A DNA stretch of 64,000 bases from Lentibacillus jeotgali (GCF_000224785.1 NZ_AGAV01000003.1:62001-126000), one strand, 5' to 3'; positions 1 to 8,978 are shown, counted from the first letter of the stretch. Translations and numbers: made by a program. The notes: generated by a model not told the origin, from the sequence alone.

Positions 1-196
1 GAAATAATAATGGACCGCGTCTTCCTGCTCGTAAACTCCACCGGTCATTAGAAACCTTATATCCGGCATCATCGGTCATTTTTTCGCCTGGTCCAGTATT
101 TTTTTCATAGTATTGCTCAAGCTGCTCTTCTTTGTTGTCTTCGTGATCTTTATTATAACCGTGTCCTCTTGAAGACTTGTTTTCGTTTTCGTCCAT
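1..196 (-). CDS. Catalase, N-terminal part (runs off window)
   Basis: Only the first 65 codons lie in the window. After a hydrophilic, charged leader (MDENENKSSRGHGYNKDHED...), the translation reaches NDRWSLRAGRRGPLLF. This matches the conserved N-terminal segment of haem catalases ('...LTAGRRGP.LLEDFH'), which precedes the catalytic His in the part that is missing. The start at 196 is preceded by a GGATGGTGATACC ribosome binding region. The long N-terminal extension suggests a large or general-stress catalase, but the subtype cannot be decided from this fragment. Catalases decompose H2O2 in the cytoplasm. Confidence 0.7.
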   Translation of the reverse strand, partial: MDENENKSSRGHGYNKDHEDNKEEQLEQYYEKNTGPGEKMTDDAGYKVSNDRWSLRAGRRGPLLF

Positions 197-443
197 GGTA
201 TCACCATCCTTTTCAATCAATAATTGCCTAAGCTCCACTTACATTCCTATTCATTTTTTGAAAATGTATTCATTTATTTAGAGGTAGTATATACAGTTTT
301 ACGGCGGCAGTCTTGTATTTTTTTAAACATTCTTCTAATATAGGGGTTTAAACAGCTTGCAGGGCCATTAGAGGGAATTATGATAATTTAAGTGCTTCAG
401 CTGTAAATGTTATTCATCGTGAAGAGACAGGAGGAAATTAATA

Positions 444-611
444 ATGGATGCTTTCCCGGTTCTAATCGTTATTGCTGTTGTTGTGACGGTTATGGAGGTT
501 TTTGTGGCCTTTTATTTAATTAAAAGGCACGATATGAGTATGTGGCAATCCCTTTATACGTCATTGCCGGTAGTTGTGATTGTCTGGATCGCAGCATTTA
601 CGTATTCATGA
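444..611 (+). CDS. Small two-helix membrane protein, 55 aa
   Basis: A 55-residue ORF with a good ribosome binding site (GGAGGAAATTAATA before the ATG). It has two hydrophobic segments (about residues 3-23 and 38-53) separated by a short basic/polar turn (LIKRHDMSMWQS). Its 3' end overlaps the convergent ORF at 598-1347 by 14 bp. I recognise no family; it looks like a small integral membrane protein. The composition and ribosome binding site argue that it is a real gene. Confidence 0.55.
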   Translation: MDAFPVLIVIAVVVTVMEVFVAFYLIKRHDMSMWQSLYTSLPVVVIVWIAAFTYS

Positions 612-1347
612 GACGATCCCTATTTTCGAACTTTTTTCGTGTAATCAGCCTGTACACCAGGTATTGCACCAGGAATACAATAAATGCCAATATAGATAGA
701 TTCACATAATACCAGATACCGCTTCCCAATAAGTCCAGGGGAGTGCTTGCTGTCGGTGTGTGGGACAGATACAAATAATTGGAATTCAGGAACGGGTTAA
801 CCAAAAAGCCGATGACAGCAGCATAGATTAATAAGTACCCATAAGTTTTAAACAATGATTGAAATGTAATGGTTACATGATTGGAAGCCACCAAAAAAAT
901 ACTGGTCCAGGAAATCGTGATATGGTGAATAAAGAATTTCAAATAACGATAATGCGGGAAATCGTAAAGCAATTCGGGTGTTGCCAACGCCAAAAACGAC
1001 GGAACAAGTCCAATAAAAAATGTGATCTGGATTAACCGTTTATTGTGATTAATCAAAGCAATAGCGCCGGTAATCCCGGCGACACCGCACAGATGCAGAA
1101 ACATGTGATCACCAAGACTCCAGATGCCATTCAAAGCAGTATACGTCTGATAACTCACTTCGGACAAAACCAGCAAACTGAAGAGACTCCAGCGTATGGT
1201 ATTATAAAAGATGGAGTGTTTATGTAATTTTTTGCAAAGGAACGGAAGAGCAGCAGCTCCCAAAAAATAGATGAGCAATGCTGTTAAATGACTTGTCCCA
1301 TATGCTATGAATGGTTCACCACTCACTTCTAAGAAGATGTCTTTCAT
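598..1347 (-). CDS. YwaF-like TIGR02206 family integral membrane protein
   Basis: 249 aa with about six to seven predicted transmembrane helices and the typical start of the YwaF/TIGR02206 family: a short N-terminal segment ending in 'AYGTSHLTALLIYF', an 'HMFLHLCG' helix and a 'HHITISWTSIFLV' helix. The function of the family is unknown. The ATG at 1347 is preceded by GAGGGGAAAACG. It is convergent with the small gene at 444-611, overlapping at the 3' ends. The function remains open; the family call rests on my recognition of these segments. Confidence 0.65.
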   Translation of the reverse strand: MKDIFLEVSGEPFIAYGTSHLTALLIYFLGAAALPFLCKKLHKHSIFYNTIRWSLFSLLVLSEVSYQTYTALNGIWSLGDHMFLHLCGVAGITGAIALINHNKRLIQITFFIGLVPSFLALATPELLYDFPHYRYLKFFIHHITISWTSIFLVASNHVTITFQSLFKTYGYLLIYAAVIGFLVNPFLNSNYLYLSHTPTASTPLDLLGSGIWYYVNLSILAFIVFLVQYLVYRLITRKKFENRDRLMNT

Positions 1348-1498
1348 CGTTTTCCCCTCGAATACAAGTTTTTTGATTCAGTGATCTGTGCAACTAATAA
1401 CAAGTGGGGGCGAGGAGCCCCAATTGCCCAGGTGATTGAGATTTCACTTAATTATAAGACGGAAAGATGAAATTGAAAATAAAAATTTCGTTTTCCCC

Positions 1499-1527
1499 TT
1501 TACAAAAGCCCATAATCTTTATATAAT
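1499..1527 (+). promoter_or_regulatory. Sigma-A promoter of the tRNA cluster
   Basis: TTTACA (1499-1504), a 17-nt spacer and a perfect TATAAT (1522-1527) lie about 55 bp upstream of the first tRNA. The flanking sequence is AT-rich. No other gene start lies between this site and the tRNAs. Confidence 0.65.
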
Positions 1528-1581
1528 AAAATTCGTCGGTTTACGACAATACATATTTCAAGTTATTTTTGCGCCATTTGT

Positions 1582-1656
1582 GGCCCGTTGGTCAAGTGGT
1601 TAAGACACCGCCCTTTCACGGCGGTAACACGGGTTCGAATCCCGTACGGGTCACCA
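1582..1656 (+). tRNA. tRNA-Glu (TTC)
   Basis: The acceptor stem GGCCCGT/ACGGGTC closes. The anticodon loop CTTTCAC gives anticodon TTC, the T arm contains GGTTCGAATCC, and the CCA end is encoded. First gene of a six-tRNA cluster. Confidence 0.93.
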
Positions 1657-1658
1657 CC

Positions 1659-1734
1659 GGAGGATTAGCTCAGCTGGGAGAGCACCTGCCTTACAAGCAG
1701 GGGGTCGCAGGTTCGACCCCTGCATCCTCCACCA
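1659..1734 (+). tRNA. tRNA-Val (TAC)
   Basis: The acceptor stem GGAGGAT/ATCCTCC closes. The anticodon loop CTTACAA gives TAC, the T arm GGTTCGACC is present, and CCA is encoded. It is separated from tRNA-Glu by only 2 nt. Confidence 0.93.
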
Positions 1735-1751
1735 TTCATTTTTACGTAAAT

Positions 1752-1827
1752 GCCGGTCTAGCTCAATTGGCAGAGCAACTGACTTGTAATCAGTAGGTTG
1801 GGGGTTCAATTCCTCTGGCCGGCACCA
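1752..1827 (+). tRNA. tRNA-Thr (TGT)
   Basis: The acceptor stem GCCGGTC closes against GGCCGGC with one wobble pair. The anticodon loop CTTGTAA gives TGT, the T arm GGTTCAATTCC is present, and CCA is encoded. Confidence 0.92.
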
Positions 1828-1875
1828 TTTATTTTTTTGTGTATAAAATTAAGCAATGTTAGTTACAATATTTAC

Positions 1876-1960
1876 GGAGGGGTAGCGAAGTGGCTAAACG
1901 CGGCGGACTGTAAATCCGCTCCCTCAGGGTTCGGGAGTTCGAATCTCTCCCCCTCCACCA
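1876..1960 (+). tRNA. tRNA-Tyr (GTA)
   Basis: 85-nt class II tRNA with a long variable arm (CCGCTCCCTCAGGGTTCGG region). The anticodon loop CTGTAAA gives GTA, the acceptor stem GGAGGGG/CCCCTCC closes, and CCA is encoded. Confidence 0.92.
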
Positions 1961-1970
1961 TATTGTTTAT

Positions 1971-2042
1971 TGGGCTATAGCCAAGCGGTAAGGCATCGGG
2001 TTTTGATCCCGTGATTCGCTGGTTCGAATCCAGCTAGCCCAG
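1971..2042 (+). tRNA. tRNA-Gln (TTG)
   Basis: The acceptor stem TGGGCTA/TAGCCCA closes, with discriminator G. The anticodon loop TTTTGAT gives TTG, and the T arm is GGTTCGAATCC. Unlike the first four tRNAs, no CCA is encoded after the discriminator. Confidence 0.92.
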
Positions 2043-2095
2043 TCTTTTTTTATTTTAAGAAATTGTTTATTCTAAAGAGTACCATAATATTATAC

Positions 2096-2168
2096 GAGCC
2101 ATTAGCTCAGCTGGCAGAGCATCTGACTTTTAATCAGAGGGTCGGAGGTTCGAATCCTCCATGGCTCA
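2096..2168 (+). tRNA. tRNA-Lys (TTT)
   Basis: The acceptor stem GAGCCAT/ATGGCTC closes. The anticodon loop CTTTTAA gives TTT and the T arm is GGTTCGAATCC. CCA is not encoded. Last gene of the tRNA cluster. Confidence 0.92.
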
Positions 2169-2226
2169 TTGGACTATATTTGAACATCAGCTTAATTACA
2201 TAACACAGATTATACCAGGAGAAACA

Positions 2227-2262
2227 AAACAAGGTTGTTATGATATTAACAGCCTTGTTTAT
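2227..2262 (+). terminator. Terminator after tRNA cluster
   Basis: A 13-bp inverted repeat with a mismatch (AACAAGGTTGTTA / TAACAGCCTTGTT) encloses a 6-nt loop and is followed by a T-rich stretch. Confidence 0.6.
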
Positions 2263-2355
2263 TTGCATTTTATGCTGTTTTTTTACATAATAGAAACAGT
2301 AAAATCACAAATAATGATATTCTCATATGAATGATTATTAAAGGATGAGACGGTT

Positions 2356-3645
2356 ATGGAAACTTCCAGAATTCCTGGCTTTTATAACATGACAGTTGAA
2401 GAACGCAGGCGTCTGCTGACCAAAATGGAAAATCTAACGGATAAAGATGCCGGATACTTATTTTCCAAAGAACCATTGGCAATGGATACAGCTGATAATA
2501 TGATAGAAAATGTTATTGGCACTTTTCAGTTGCCGTTAGGGTTAGGATTGAATTTCCTAATGAACGGGAAAGACTACTGTATACCAATGGCAATTGAAGA
2601 GCCATCTGTCGTTGCTTCTGCAAGTCATATTGCCAAAATAGTCAGGAATGCCGGCGGTTTTACAACTGATGCCACCAACCGTGTTATGACCGGGCAAATT
2701 CAGGTGGTCGGCTGTCCGGACTTTAATGAGGCAAAAGAGGCTTTGTTAAAACAAAAAAAATCATTGATTGAAGCTGCAAATAATGCCTACCCCAGCCTGA
2801 TGAACAGGGGAGGTGGAGCTGAAGATCTAGAAGTTAGAATATTAAATGAGGAATCAGGGTCAAAATACAGTCAAATGCTCATCGTTCATCTCTATGTCAA
2901 CACGTGTGATGCAATGGGCGCTAACATTATTAATACAATGGCTGAATCACTGGCTCCTGTCGTTGAGGGTCTGACGAATGGGAAGGTGTATTTACGTATT
3001 CTTTCCAATTACCCTGAGCGTTGTCTTGCTCGCGCACGCTGTGTTATTCCGCCGGATTTGTTGAAGACAGGTGATTTCACTGGTGAAGAGGTACGTGATG
3101 GGGTTATTCATGCTTATGAATTTGCCGCTTCTGATCCATACCGTGCAGTCACGCATAATAAAGGTATTATGAATGGGATTGATCCGGTCGTGATCGCAAC
3201 TGGAAATGACTGGCGTGCGGTCGAGGCCGGGGCACATGCACATGCTGCTCGTGATGGTGTGTATACATCCATGACGGTGTGGTCCAAGGACGAGCATGGA
3301 AGTCTGGTTGGTGAATTGGAACTGCCGATGTCAGTCGGAATGGTGGGCGGCTCAATCAGAGTCCATCCGATTGCTAAATTGGCCCACAAAATATTGAATG
3401 TCGATTCGGCACGGGAACTTGCTCAAGTCATTGTGGCTGTCGGACTCGCGCAAAACCTTGGAGCATTAAAGGCATTAGCAACCGACGGAATTCAGAAAGG
3501 GCATATGGCATTGCATTCTCGTTCTGTTGCCATCGCAGCAGGAGCTACAGGGGAGATGATTGACATGATTTCAGAGCGGTTAATTGAAGAAAAGGAAATC
3601 CGTGTTGGAAAAGCTAAAGAATTGGTGGAAGAATATAAAAAATGA
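2356..3645 (+). CDS. mvaA: Hydroxymethylglutaryl-CoA reductase, class II
   Basis: Reduces (or oxidises) HMG-CoA/mevalonate, the committed step of the mevalonate route to isopentenyl diphosphate. 429 aa is the usual length for bacterial class II enzymes. Visible signatures are ENVIGTFQLPLGLGLNF (residues 51-67), the catalytic Glu in MAIEEPSVVAS (about 81), CDAMGAN, HNKGIMNGID with the likely catalytic Lys269, TGNDWRA with Asp285, and the C-terminal GHMALHSR with the His residues at 383/387. A ribosome binding site (AAGGATGAG) precedes the ATG. It is the first gene of the operon and overlaps the mevalonate kinase gene by 4 bp. No HMG-CoA synthase is in the window. Confidence 0.95.
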   Translation: METSRIPGFYNMTVEERRRLLTKMENLTDKDAGYLFSKEPLAMDTADNMIENVIGTFQLPLGLGLNFLMNGKDYCIPMAIEEPSVVASASHIAKIVRNAGGFTTDATNRVMTGQIQVVGCPDFNEAKEALLKQKKSLIEAANNAYPSLMNRGGGAEDLEVRILNEESGSKYSQMLIVHLYVNTCDAMGANIINTMAESLAPVVEGLTNGKVYLRILSNYPERCLARARCVIPPDLLKTGDFTGEEVRDGVIHAYEFAASDPYRAVTHNKGIMNGIDPVVIATGNDWRAVEAGAHAHAARDGVYTSMTVWSKDEHGSLVGELELPMSVGMVGGSIRVHPIAKLAHKILNVDSARELAQVIVAVGLAQNLGALKALATDGIQKGHMALHSRSVAIAAGATGEMIDMISERLIEEKEIRVGKAKELVEEYKK

Positions 3646-4607
3646 GTATAGAAAAAGCAACAACGTCAGTACAAACAGCCAGCGGTGTAGCTCATAGCAA
3701 GTTGATTTTAATCGGGGAACATGCAGTTGTACACGGACAGCCTGCAATATCGCTTCCATTTCCATTGGTTGGTGCAGAAGCCACTATTGATTACGTACCG
3801 GGCTCGGTAAAGATTGACAGTACGTTTTATCATGGACCGATCGAATCCGCTCCGGAATCTTTAAAGGGACTTACCTCCTGTATTAAAGCGACACTGGATC
3901 ACCTTGATATGCCATGCGAAGACCTGCTGATCCAAATCAAATCTTCCATCCCCCCTGGAAAAGGACTGGGGTCAAGCGCATCAGTGGCAATTGCCGTCAT
4001 CCGATCCTTATTTGCCTATGCTGATGAGAATTATGCAATGGAGGATGTACTGAGACTTGCGGATATTTCGGAAAAACATGCTCATGGAGAACCAAGCGGT
4101 ATTGATACATTAACGATAACGTCTGAACTGCCGATTTGGTATAAAAAAGAAGAACCTATTGACCTGATTGAACCTAAAGGCGATTTTCATTTTATTGTAG
4201 CCGACTCGGGCAGAATGGGCGACACCCGTCTGGCGGTAGAATCTGTGGGTAATCTGATCCGAACAGCTCCGAAACGGATACAGTCCAAACTCGAACGGTT
4301 TGGTGAGTTCACACATCGGGCCAGAACGGCACTGGAAACGGCCAGCAAACATCTGCTGGGACAAATGCTCAATGAAGCACAGAAGGAACTGGAGGCGCTT
4401 GGTGTTAGTGATGCCGGATTAAACCGATTGATTTATTTTGCTAGGCAGGAAGGCGCATTAGGTGCTAAACTGACAGGCGCCGGCAATGGCGGCTGTATCA
4501 TTGCTCTGGCCCAAAACGAGGTACATTCCAAACAGCTGTGCGAAAAGCTGAAAAAAATTGGTGCACATGCCGTGTGGTCATTTGCGCTCAGAAAGAAAAA
4601 TCATTAG
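3642..4607 (+). CDS. mvaK1: Mevalonate kinase
   Basis: Phosphorylates mevalonate to 5-phosphomevalonate with ATP. The 321-aa GHMP-family kinase shows the N-terminal KLILIGEHAVVHGQPAI motif, the glycine/serine-rich ATP loop PPGKGLGSSASVAIA at residues 104-118, EKHAHGEPSGIDT, and the C-terminal GHMP motif KLTGAGNGGCIIAL. The start codon overlaps the mvaA stop (ATGA), which indicates translational coupling. Its place in the operon and the EHAVVHGQPA signature separate it from phosphomevalonate kinase. Confidence 0.93.
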   Translation: MSIEKATTSVQTASGVAHSKLILIGEHAVVHGQPAISLPFPLVGAEATIDYVPGSVKIDSTFYHGPIESAPESLKGLTSCIKATLDHLDMPCEDLLIQIKSSIPPGKGLGSSASVAIAVIRSLFAYADENYAMEDVLRLADISEKHAHGEPSGIDTLTITSELPIWYKKEEPIDLIEPKGDFHFIVADSGRMGDTRLAVESVGNLIRTAPKRIQSKLERFGEFTHRARTALETASKHLLGQMLNEAQKELEALGVSDAGLNRLIYFARQEGALGAKLTGAGNGGCIIALAQNEVHSKQLCEKLKKIGAHAVWSFALRKKNH

Positions 4608-4774
4608 CTTTGAGTTTTAAAAAATGCCCGGTTCCGCTAAGAGGGTTATTAGGCATTCAAAATGTATAATTACTTTCTTGCTGCATAAGAGCAACTGATT
4701 TTTTATGCTGAGCGATAAGCCAAGTTTTCTAATCTGATTTTCGGCATATTTCCAAAAGGCAAAGGGGGCATAAC

Positions 4775-5752
4775 ATGAAAGCTACAGCTAAAGCCCATAC
4801 GAATATTGCCCTTATTAAATATTGGGGAAAACGTGACGAATCCCTGATTCTTCCGATGAACAATAGTTTGTCGCTGACATTGGATGGTTTTTATACAACA
4901 ACATCTGTTGAATTTCAGAACGACCTGAGTGCCGACCGTTTTTATTTGAATGGTCAGTTGACTGAAGGTGCTGAAAAACACCGCGTCACAGCATTTCTCG
5001 ACCGTATCCGGGCTGCAGCAGGCGAGCCGGACGCCTTTGCCGAAATTCATTCTGCCAATCATGTTCCGACAGCTGCCGGCTTTGCATCATCCGCATCAGG
5101 GTTTGCTGCTCTAGCCGCAGCGGCTGCCAAGGCTATTGACTTATCGGTGAATCAGCAGCAGCTCTCTATTCTGACGAGGCAGGGCTCAGGATCGGCATGC
5201 CGGTCGGTATATGGCGGATTTGTTGAATGGGAGAAGGGCAAGTTGTCTGATGGCTCGGATTCGTTTGCCATCCCGGTAGCATCTGCCGATCATTGGGATA
5301 TTAGGGTGGCCGCCGTCGTTTTATCATCTGCTGAGAAAAAAGTATTAAGCCGGGAAGGCATGAAGCGTACGGTGAACACATCTGTTTACTACCCGTCGTG
5401 GGTGGACAGCATTCCTGACGACCTTGCTGCCATAAAAGACGGCATTGTGGCAAAAGATGTTGAAAAAGTAGGCGAAATTGCAGAAGCGAACTGTCTGCGA
5501 ATGCATGCGACGACTCTGGCTGCAAATCCCCCTTTCAGCTACTGGCAAAGCACGACTGTTTCAATCATACAGGCTGTACAGGACTTGCGGGCGGCAGGCG
5601 TACCAGCATTTTTCACCATTGATGCGGGGCCGAATGTGAAGGTTCTTTATACACCTGATTATGAAGAAAAGGTACGCAATACGCTCCGTAATATAGCCGG
5701 CGTCCATGATGTGAAAGTCAGCAAGCCCGGCGAAGGGATATCCTACATATAG
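4775..5752 (+). CDS. mvaD: Diphosphomevalonate decarboxylase
   Basis: Converts mevalonate 5-diphosphate to isopentenyl diphosphate with ATP, CO2 and phosphate release. The 325-aa protein begins with the family signature KAHTNIALIKYWGKRDESLILPMNNSLS, carries the phosphate-binding TAAGFASSASGFAALA loop, GSGSACRSVYGGFVEW, and the late FFTIDAGPNVKVL segment. A ribosome binding site AAAGGGGG precedes the ATG. A 167-nt gap separates it from mvaK1; I see no terminator there, so it is probably in the same transcript. It lies 9 bp from mvaK2. Confidence 0.94.
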   Translation: MKATAKAHTNIALIKYWGKRDESLILPMNNSLSLTLDGFYTTTSVEFQNDLSADRFYLNGQLTEGAEKHRVTAFLDRIRAAAGEPDAFAEIHSANHVPTAAGFASSASGFAALAAAAAKAIDLSVNQQQLSILTRQGSGSACRSVYGGFVEWEKGKLSDGSDSFAIPVASADHWDIRVAAVVLSSAEKKVLSREGMKRTVNTSVYYPSWVDSIPDDLAAIKDGIVAKDVEKVGEIAEANCLRMHATTLAANPPFSYWQSTTVSIIQAVQDLRAAGVPAFFTIDAGPNVKVLYTPDYEEKVRNTLRNIAGVHDVKVSKPGEGISYI

Positions 5753-5761
5753 GGGTTGAAT

Positions 5762-6862
5762 ATGTTGCCTGATTCAGCTTTAACGGTAAAAGTTCCTGGC
5801 AAACTAATGGTTGCGGGGGAATTTGCTGTCCTCGAAAAGTATCAGAAATTAGTTGTAATGGCAGTCAATCGCTTTGTTTTTGCAACATTAAAAGAAAGCA
5901 ATGAAAACCGTCTTTCACTCGAGACCTTTGATTTGAATAATATGACATGGCAGTATAAAGTCGATGGCGTCCATGTCAAAACAAGCGACAAGCGTGTAAA
6001 GTTTGTGGAAGAGGCTATGACCGTTGTCTATACATATTTAAAAGAATACAATTTGAATCCTGCTCCATTTCATCTTTCGATCCGCAGTGAACTGGATGAC
6101 GCATCCGGAAGAAAGTATGGGTTGGGATCAAGTGCTGCGGTTGTGACATCTGTGGTGGCAGCTATTTTGACTAAATATTTACCCGAAAAGCCGTCAGAAA
6201 AGCTGGTTTTCAAGCTGGCGGCCATTTCGCATGTGAAAACGCAAGGGAGCGGATCCGGTGCTGATGTTGCTGCTTCTTCTTATGGCGGGTTTCTTCAATA
6301 TGCCTCATTTCAAGCTGACTGGCTTCGGGGAGCTTATTATGAGGGGGACAGCATTAGCGCACTCGTGAATAAGGATTGGCCTTACTTTCATGTCCGGCCA
6401 ATAAGGCTGCCGGCAGAGTTGTATATGTGTATCGGGTGGACGGGTAAGCCTGCATCCACTCATGATCTGGTTCAGGGAATTACCAGGCTCAAGACAACTG
6501 ATGTATCCTTATACGAACAGTTTTTGGCCGCTAGTGGAAGGGCGGTCAATACTTTCTTAGACGGAATCAGCGGAGAAGATCCTTCATCCATTATAGACGG
6601 AACAAAGCAAAATCGGGCGGCGCTGGCTGCTGTTGGCCGGTATGCCAATGTTGAAATCGAAACCCCCTTATTAAAAACATTATGTGACCTTGCAGAAGAA
6701 TATGGCGGAGCCGGGAAACCGTCTGGAGCAGGCGGTGGTGATTGCGGTATTGCATTTCTTCCATCCCGTGAAAGTGCTGAAGAGCTGATGAAGGCATGGG
6801 AACAGTCAGGAATCAAACCGTTGGATATCGTTGGCTCTGAAGCCGGAGCGGTTAAAATATAA
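5762..6862 (+). CDS. mvaK2: Phosphomevalonate kinase
   Basis: Phosphorylates 5-phosphomevalonate to the diphosphate consumed by mvaD. GHMP-family kinase with KVPGKLMVAGEFAVLEKYQ at the N-terminus, the ATP loop GRKYGLGSSAAVVTSV, a GSGSGADVAASSYGGF segment typical of Gram-positive phosphomevalonate kinases, and the C-terminal KPSGAGGGDCGIAF. An in-frame TTG at 5756 is possible, but the ATG at 5762 sits at proper distance from AGGGG, which overlaps the mvaD stop. Last gene of the mevalonate operon, followed by a strong terminator. Confidence 0.92.
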   Translation: MLPDSALTVKVPGKLMVAGEFAVLEKYQKLVVMAVNRFVFATLKESNENRLSLETFDLNNMTWQYKVDGVHVKTSDKRVKFVEEAMTVVYTYLKEYNLNPAPFHLSIRSELDDASGRKYGLGSSAAVVTSVVAAILTKYLPEKPSEKLVFKLAAISHVKTQGSGSGADVAASSYGGFLQYASFQADWLRGAYYEGDSISALVNKDWPYFHVRPIRLPAELYMCIGWTGKPASTHDLVQGITRLKTTDVSLYEQFLAASGRAVNTFLDGISGEDPSSIIDGTKQNRAALAAVGRYANVEIETPLLKTLCDLAEEYGGAGKPSGAGGGDCGIAFLPSRESAEELMKAWEQSGIKPLDIVGSEAGAVKI

Positions 6863-6863
6863 T

Positions 6864-6900
6864 GCAGGATTGGCCCATTTGGGATAATCCTGCTTTTTTT
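6864..6900 (+). terminator. Terminator of mevalonate operon
   Basis: GCAGGATT and AATCCTGC form an 8-bp stem followed directly by a run of seven or more T. It starts immediately after the mvaK2 stop. Confidence 0.85.
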
Positions 6901-6998
6901 CTGGACACAACCCCGTGAATGCATATATATACATTTTTTTGTCAGGTTGAGTCATTGCTTATATTTTGTCTAAAATGGTAAGCAGAGGAGGCTTATCA

Positions 6999-7901
6999 AT
7001 GCAAAAGAATATGTCTATTATTGGTGTACCGATGGATCTTGGACAAAGCCGCCGTGGTGTCGATATGGGTCCAAGTGCCATTCGCTATGCAGGTGTCACG
7101 GAAAGGTTAGAAAATCTTGAATATAATATTAACGATTTAGGGGATGTGCCGGTTTCGCGTCCGGACAGCAAAGATAATGTACAGGGAGGTAATTTGCGCA
7201 ATCTGCAGCAAGTATCTGAAAGCAATTTGACACTATCAGACATGGTCGATGAAGAGATCGGTCATAATCGTTTTCCGCTGGTGTTAGGCGGTGATCACAG
7301 TATCGCGATCGGCACTCTAGCAGGAACCGCCAAACATTATGAGAATCTTGGGATCATCTGGTATGATGCCCATGGTGATTTGAATTCAGGCGATACTTCA
7401 CCATCAGGCAATATTCATGGGATGCCGCTGGCTGTAAGTCTTGGCATCGGTCATAAAAAGCTCACTAATATTTTGGACTATACGCCAAAAATCAAACCCG
7501 AAAATATTGTCATTGTTGGGGCACGCTCACTTGACCCGGGGGAAAAAGAATTGATAAAGGAAAAAGGAATTACAGTTTACTCTATGCATGAAATTGACCG
7601 TCTGGGCATGTCTCAGGTAATGGCGGAAACGATTGATTACTTAAAAGCCCGCACAGATGGTGTACATCTCAGCCTTGACCTGGATGGATTGGATCCGGAA
7701 GAAGCACCTGGTGTCGGTACACCTGTCATTGGTGGTTTGTCCTATCGTGAAAGCCATTTAGCCATGGAAATGCTGTCAGAAGCAGATATTCTGACATCCG
7801 CGGAATTTGTTGAGGTGAACCCGATCCTGGATGATAAAAATAAAACAGCAACTATGGCTGTAGGATTGATTGGTTCGCTATTTGGTGAAAAATTGAAGTA
7901 G
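6999..7901 (+). CDS. rocF: Arginase
   Basis: Hydrolyses arginine to ornithine and urea with a binuclear Mn centre. Ureohydrolase motifs: [10 protein letters not shown] (first metal His/Asp), [10 protein letters not shown] (metal ligands), [19 protein letters not shown] (metal and substrate residues), and a C-terminal SAEFVEVNP segment. The ATG at 6999 is chosen because AGAGGAGG lies at ideal distance; an upstream in-frame ATG at 6966 lacks such a site. 300 aa is the usual Bacillus arginase length. Monocistronic between two terminators. The segment retains the arginase-type DAHGD spacing, so agmatinase is less likely. Confidence 0.9.
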   Translation: MQKNMSIIGVPMDLGQSRRGVDMGPSAIRYAGVTERLENLEYNINDLGDVPVSRPDSKDNVQGGNLRNLQQVSESNLTLSDMVDEEIGHNRFPLVLGGDHSIAIGTLAGTAKHYENLGIIWYDAHGDLNSGDTSPSGNIHGMPLAVSLGIGHKKLTNILDYTPKIKPENIVIVGARSLDPGEKELIKEKGITVYSMHEIDRLGMSQVMAETIDYLKARTDGVHLSLDLDGLDPEEAPGVGTPVIGGLSYRESHLAMEMLSEADILTSAEFVEVNPILDDKNKTATMAVGLIGSLFGEKLK

Positions 7902-7980
7902 TATTGGAAATAAAAGAGGTTAGGGACCGCTGCGGAAAATACTTCGCTAATTCAGATAAAAAACGCCGTATACTGAAAAG

Positions 7981-8040
7981 ATCCGAATATGATTCGAAAA
8001 CCAACTGAGAACGTTTGAATCATTGTTCGGATTTTTCTTT
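7981..8040 (+). terminator. Long hairpin terminator after arginase
   Basis: ATCCGAA...TTCGGAT with an inner GATTC/GAATC pairing forms an extended hairpin, followed by TTTTTCTTT. Confidence 0.65.
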
Positions 8041-8338
8041 ATTGTGTGTGTTCAAAAATTTTGAAACAACCTCTTATAACTCTTTTATCCAAGTTAGATC
8101 CTCATCAAGCCTGAGTGATAAGACTTCGAATTGGTATATGCCTGAGTCTCTATAACAGCCAGGGACTTCATGTCCCCTAAGCACCAACATTTCTGGCGTT
8201 ATTCTTCAATTTTTTCTTATAATATTGAAAGATTATCCACAAAAGCTGCTCCTACTTTAGTATAATTAATAGTGTACAATTACCCATTTTATTAAAATGA
8301 TAAGCCATTGATTAAAGTTTCACTTTACATATTTTTTT
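8041..8338. other. Intergenic, no gene recognised
   Basis: About 300 nt between the arginase terminator and the sigW promoter. A short hairpin (AGGGACTTCATGTCCCCT, near 8161-8178) is visible. I see no ORF with a ribosome binding site and no recognisable RNA. Confidence 0.4.
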
Positions 8339-8365
8339 TGAAACCTTTAGCGGTATTAGTCCGTA
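8339..8365 (+). promoter_or_regulatory. Sigma-W autoregulatory promoter
   Basis: TGAAAC (8339-8344), 17 nt, CGTA (8362-8365): the textbook sigma-W promoter pattern, 36 bp upstream of the sigW start codon. It indicates autoregulation of the sigW-rsiW operon, as known in Bacillus. Confidence 0.85.
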
Positions 8366-8400
8366 CGATTAATACCGCATGCTATGCGGAGGTACAGAAA

Positions 8401-8964
8401 ATGAATTTGATAACCCAAGAAAAAATAAAACAGGTAAAGCGAGGAGACCAATCCGCTTTTGAAGATATTGTTTCCTTTTATCAAAATAAGATTTATCAGC
8501 ACTGTTATCGGATGTTGGGTAATAAGCATGAAGCTGAGGATATTAGTCAGGAGACATTCATTCGTGCCTATGTCAACATTCATTCATTTGATGACAAACG
8601 CAAATTCTCGACGTGGCTGTACCGGATTGCGACCAATTTGACCATTGATCGAATCCGGAAGCGGAAACCGGACTACTATCTTGACGCCGAAATCAAGGGA
8701 ACAGATGGATTGGATATGTACTCACAACTGGCAACCGACAGCCTGCTGCCCGAGGAGGAAGTGCAGGGAATGGAACTTCAGGATTATATTAATCAGAAGA
8801 TCTCTGCTCTCCCTCCAAAGTATCGCAGCGTTATTATTTTAAGATATTTGGAGGAGTTTTCACTGCAGGAAATCAGTGACATATTAAATATTCCGCTTGG
8901 TACGGTGAAGACCAGAATCCATCGCGGTCGCGAAGCCTTACGGAAGAAGCTTCGTCATGTGTAA
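8401..8964 (+). CDS. sigW: ECF RNA polymerase sigma factor SigW
   Basis: 187-aa extracytoplasmic-function sigma factor controlling cell-envelope and antimicrobial-peptide stress genes. Sigma-2 region: YRMLGNKHEAEDISQETFIRAYVNI, then FSTWLYRIATNLTIDRIRKRKPDYYLDAE. Sigma-4 region: LPPKYRSVIILRYLEEFSLQEISDILNIPLGTVKTRIHRGREALRKKL. The sequence is close to Bacillus SigW throughout, including the KPDYYLDAE linker. The ATG at 8401 follows GGAGG at proper spacing; a longer in-frame ORF from 8308 would include the sigma-W promoter and is rejected. Followed 14 bp later by its anti-sigma factor. Confidence 0.93.
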   Translation: MNLITQEKIKQVKRGDQSAFEDIVSFYQNKIYQHCYRMLGNKHEAEDISQETFIRAYVNIHSFDDKRKFSTWLYRIATNLTIDRIRKRKPDYYLDAEIKGTDGLDMYSQLATDSLLPEEEVQGMELQDYINQKISALPPKYRSVIILRYLEEFSLQEISDILNIPLGTVKTRIHRGREALRKKLRHV

Positions 8965-8978
8965 AGGAGTGTGATCGC

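Noticed and set aside
1569-1980. Small + strand ORFs over the tRNA cluster
   Set aside because: They simply read through tRNA-Glu, Val, Thr and Tyr genes.
8041-8070. Second sigma-W promoter at TGAAACAACC (about 8059)
   Set aside because: It has the -35 element but no CGTA at 16-17 nt spacing; the site at 8339 fits fully.
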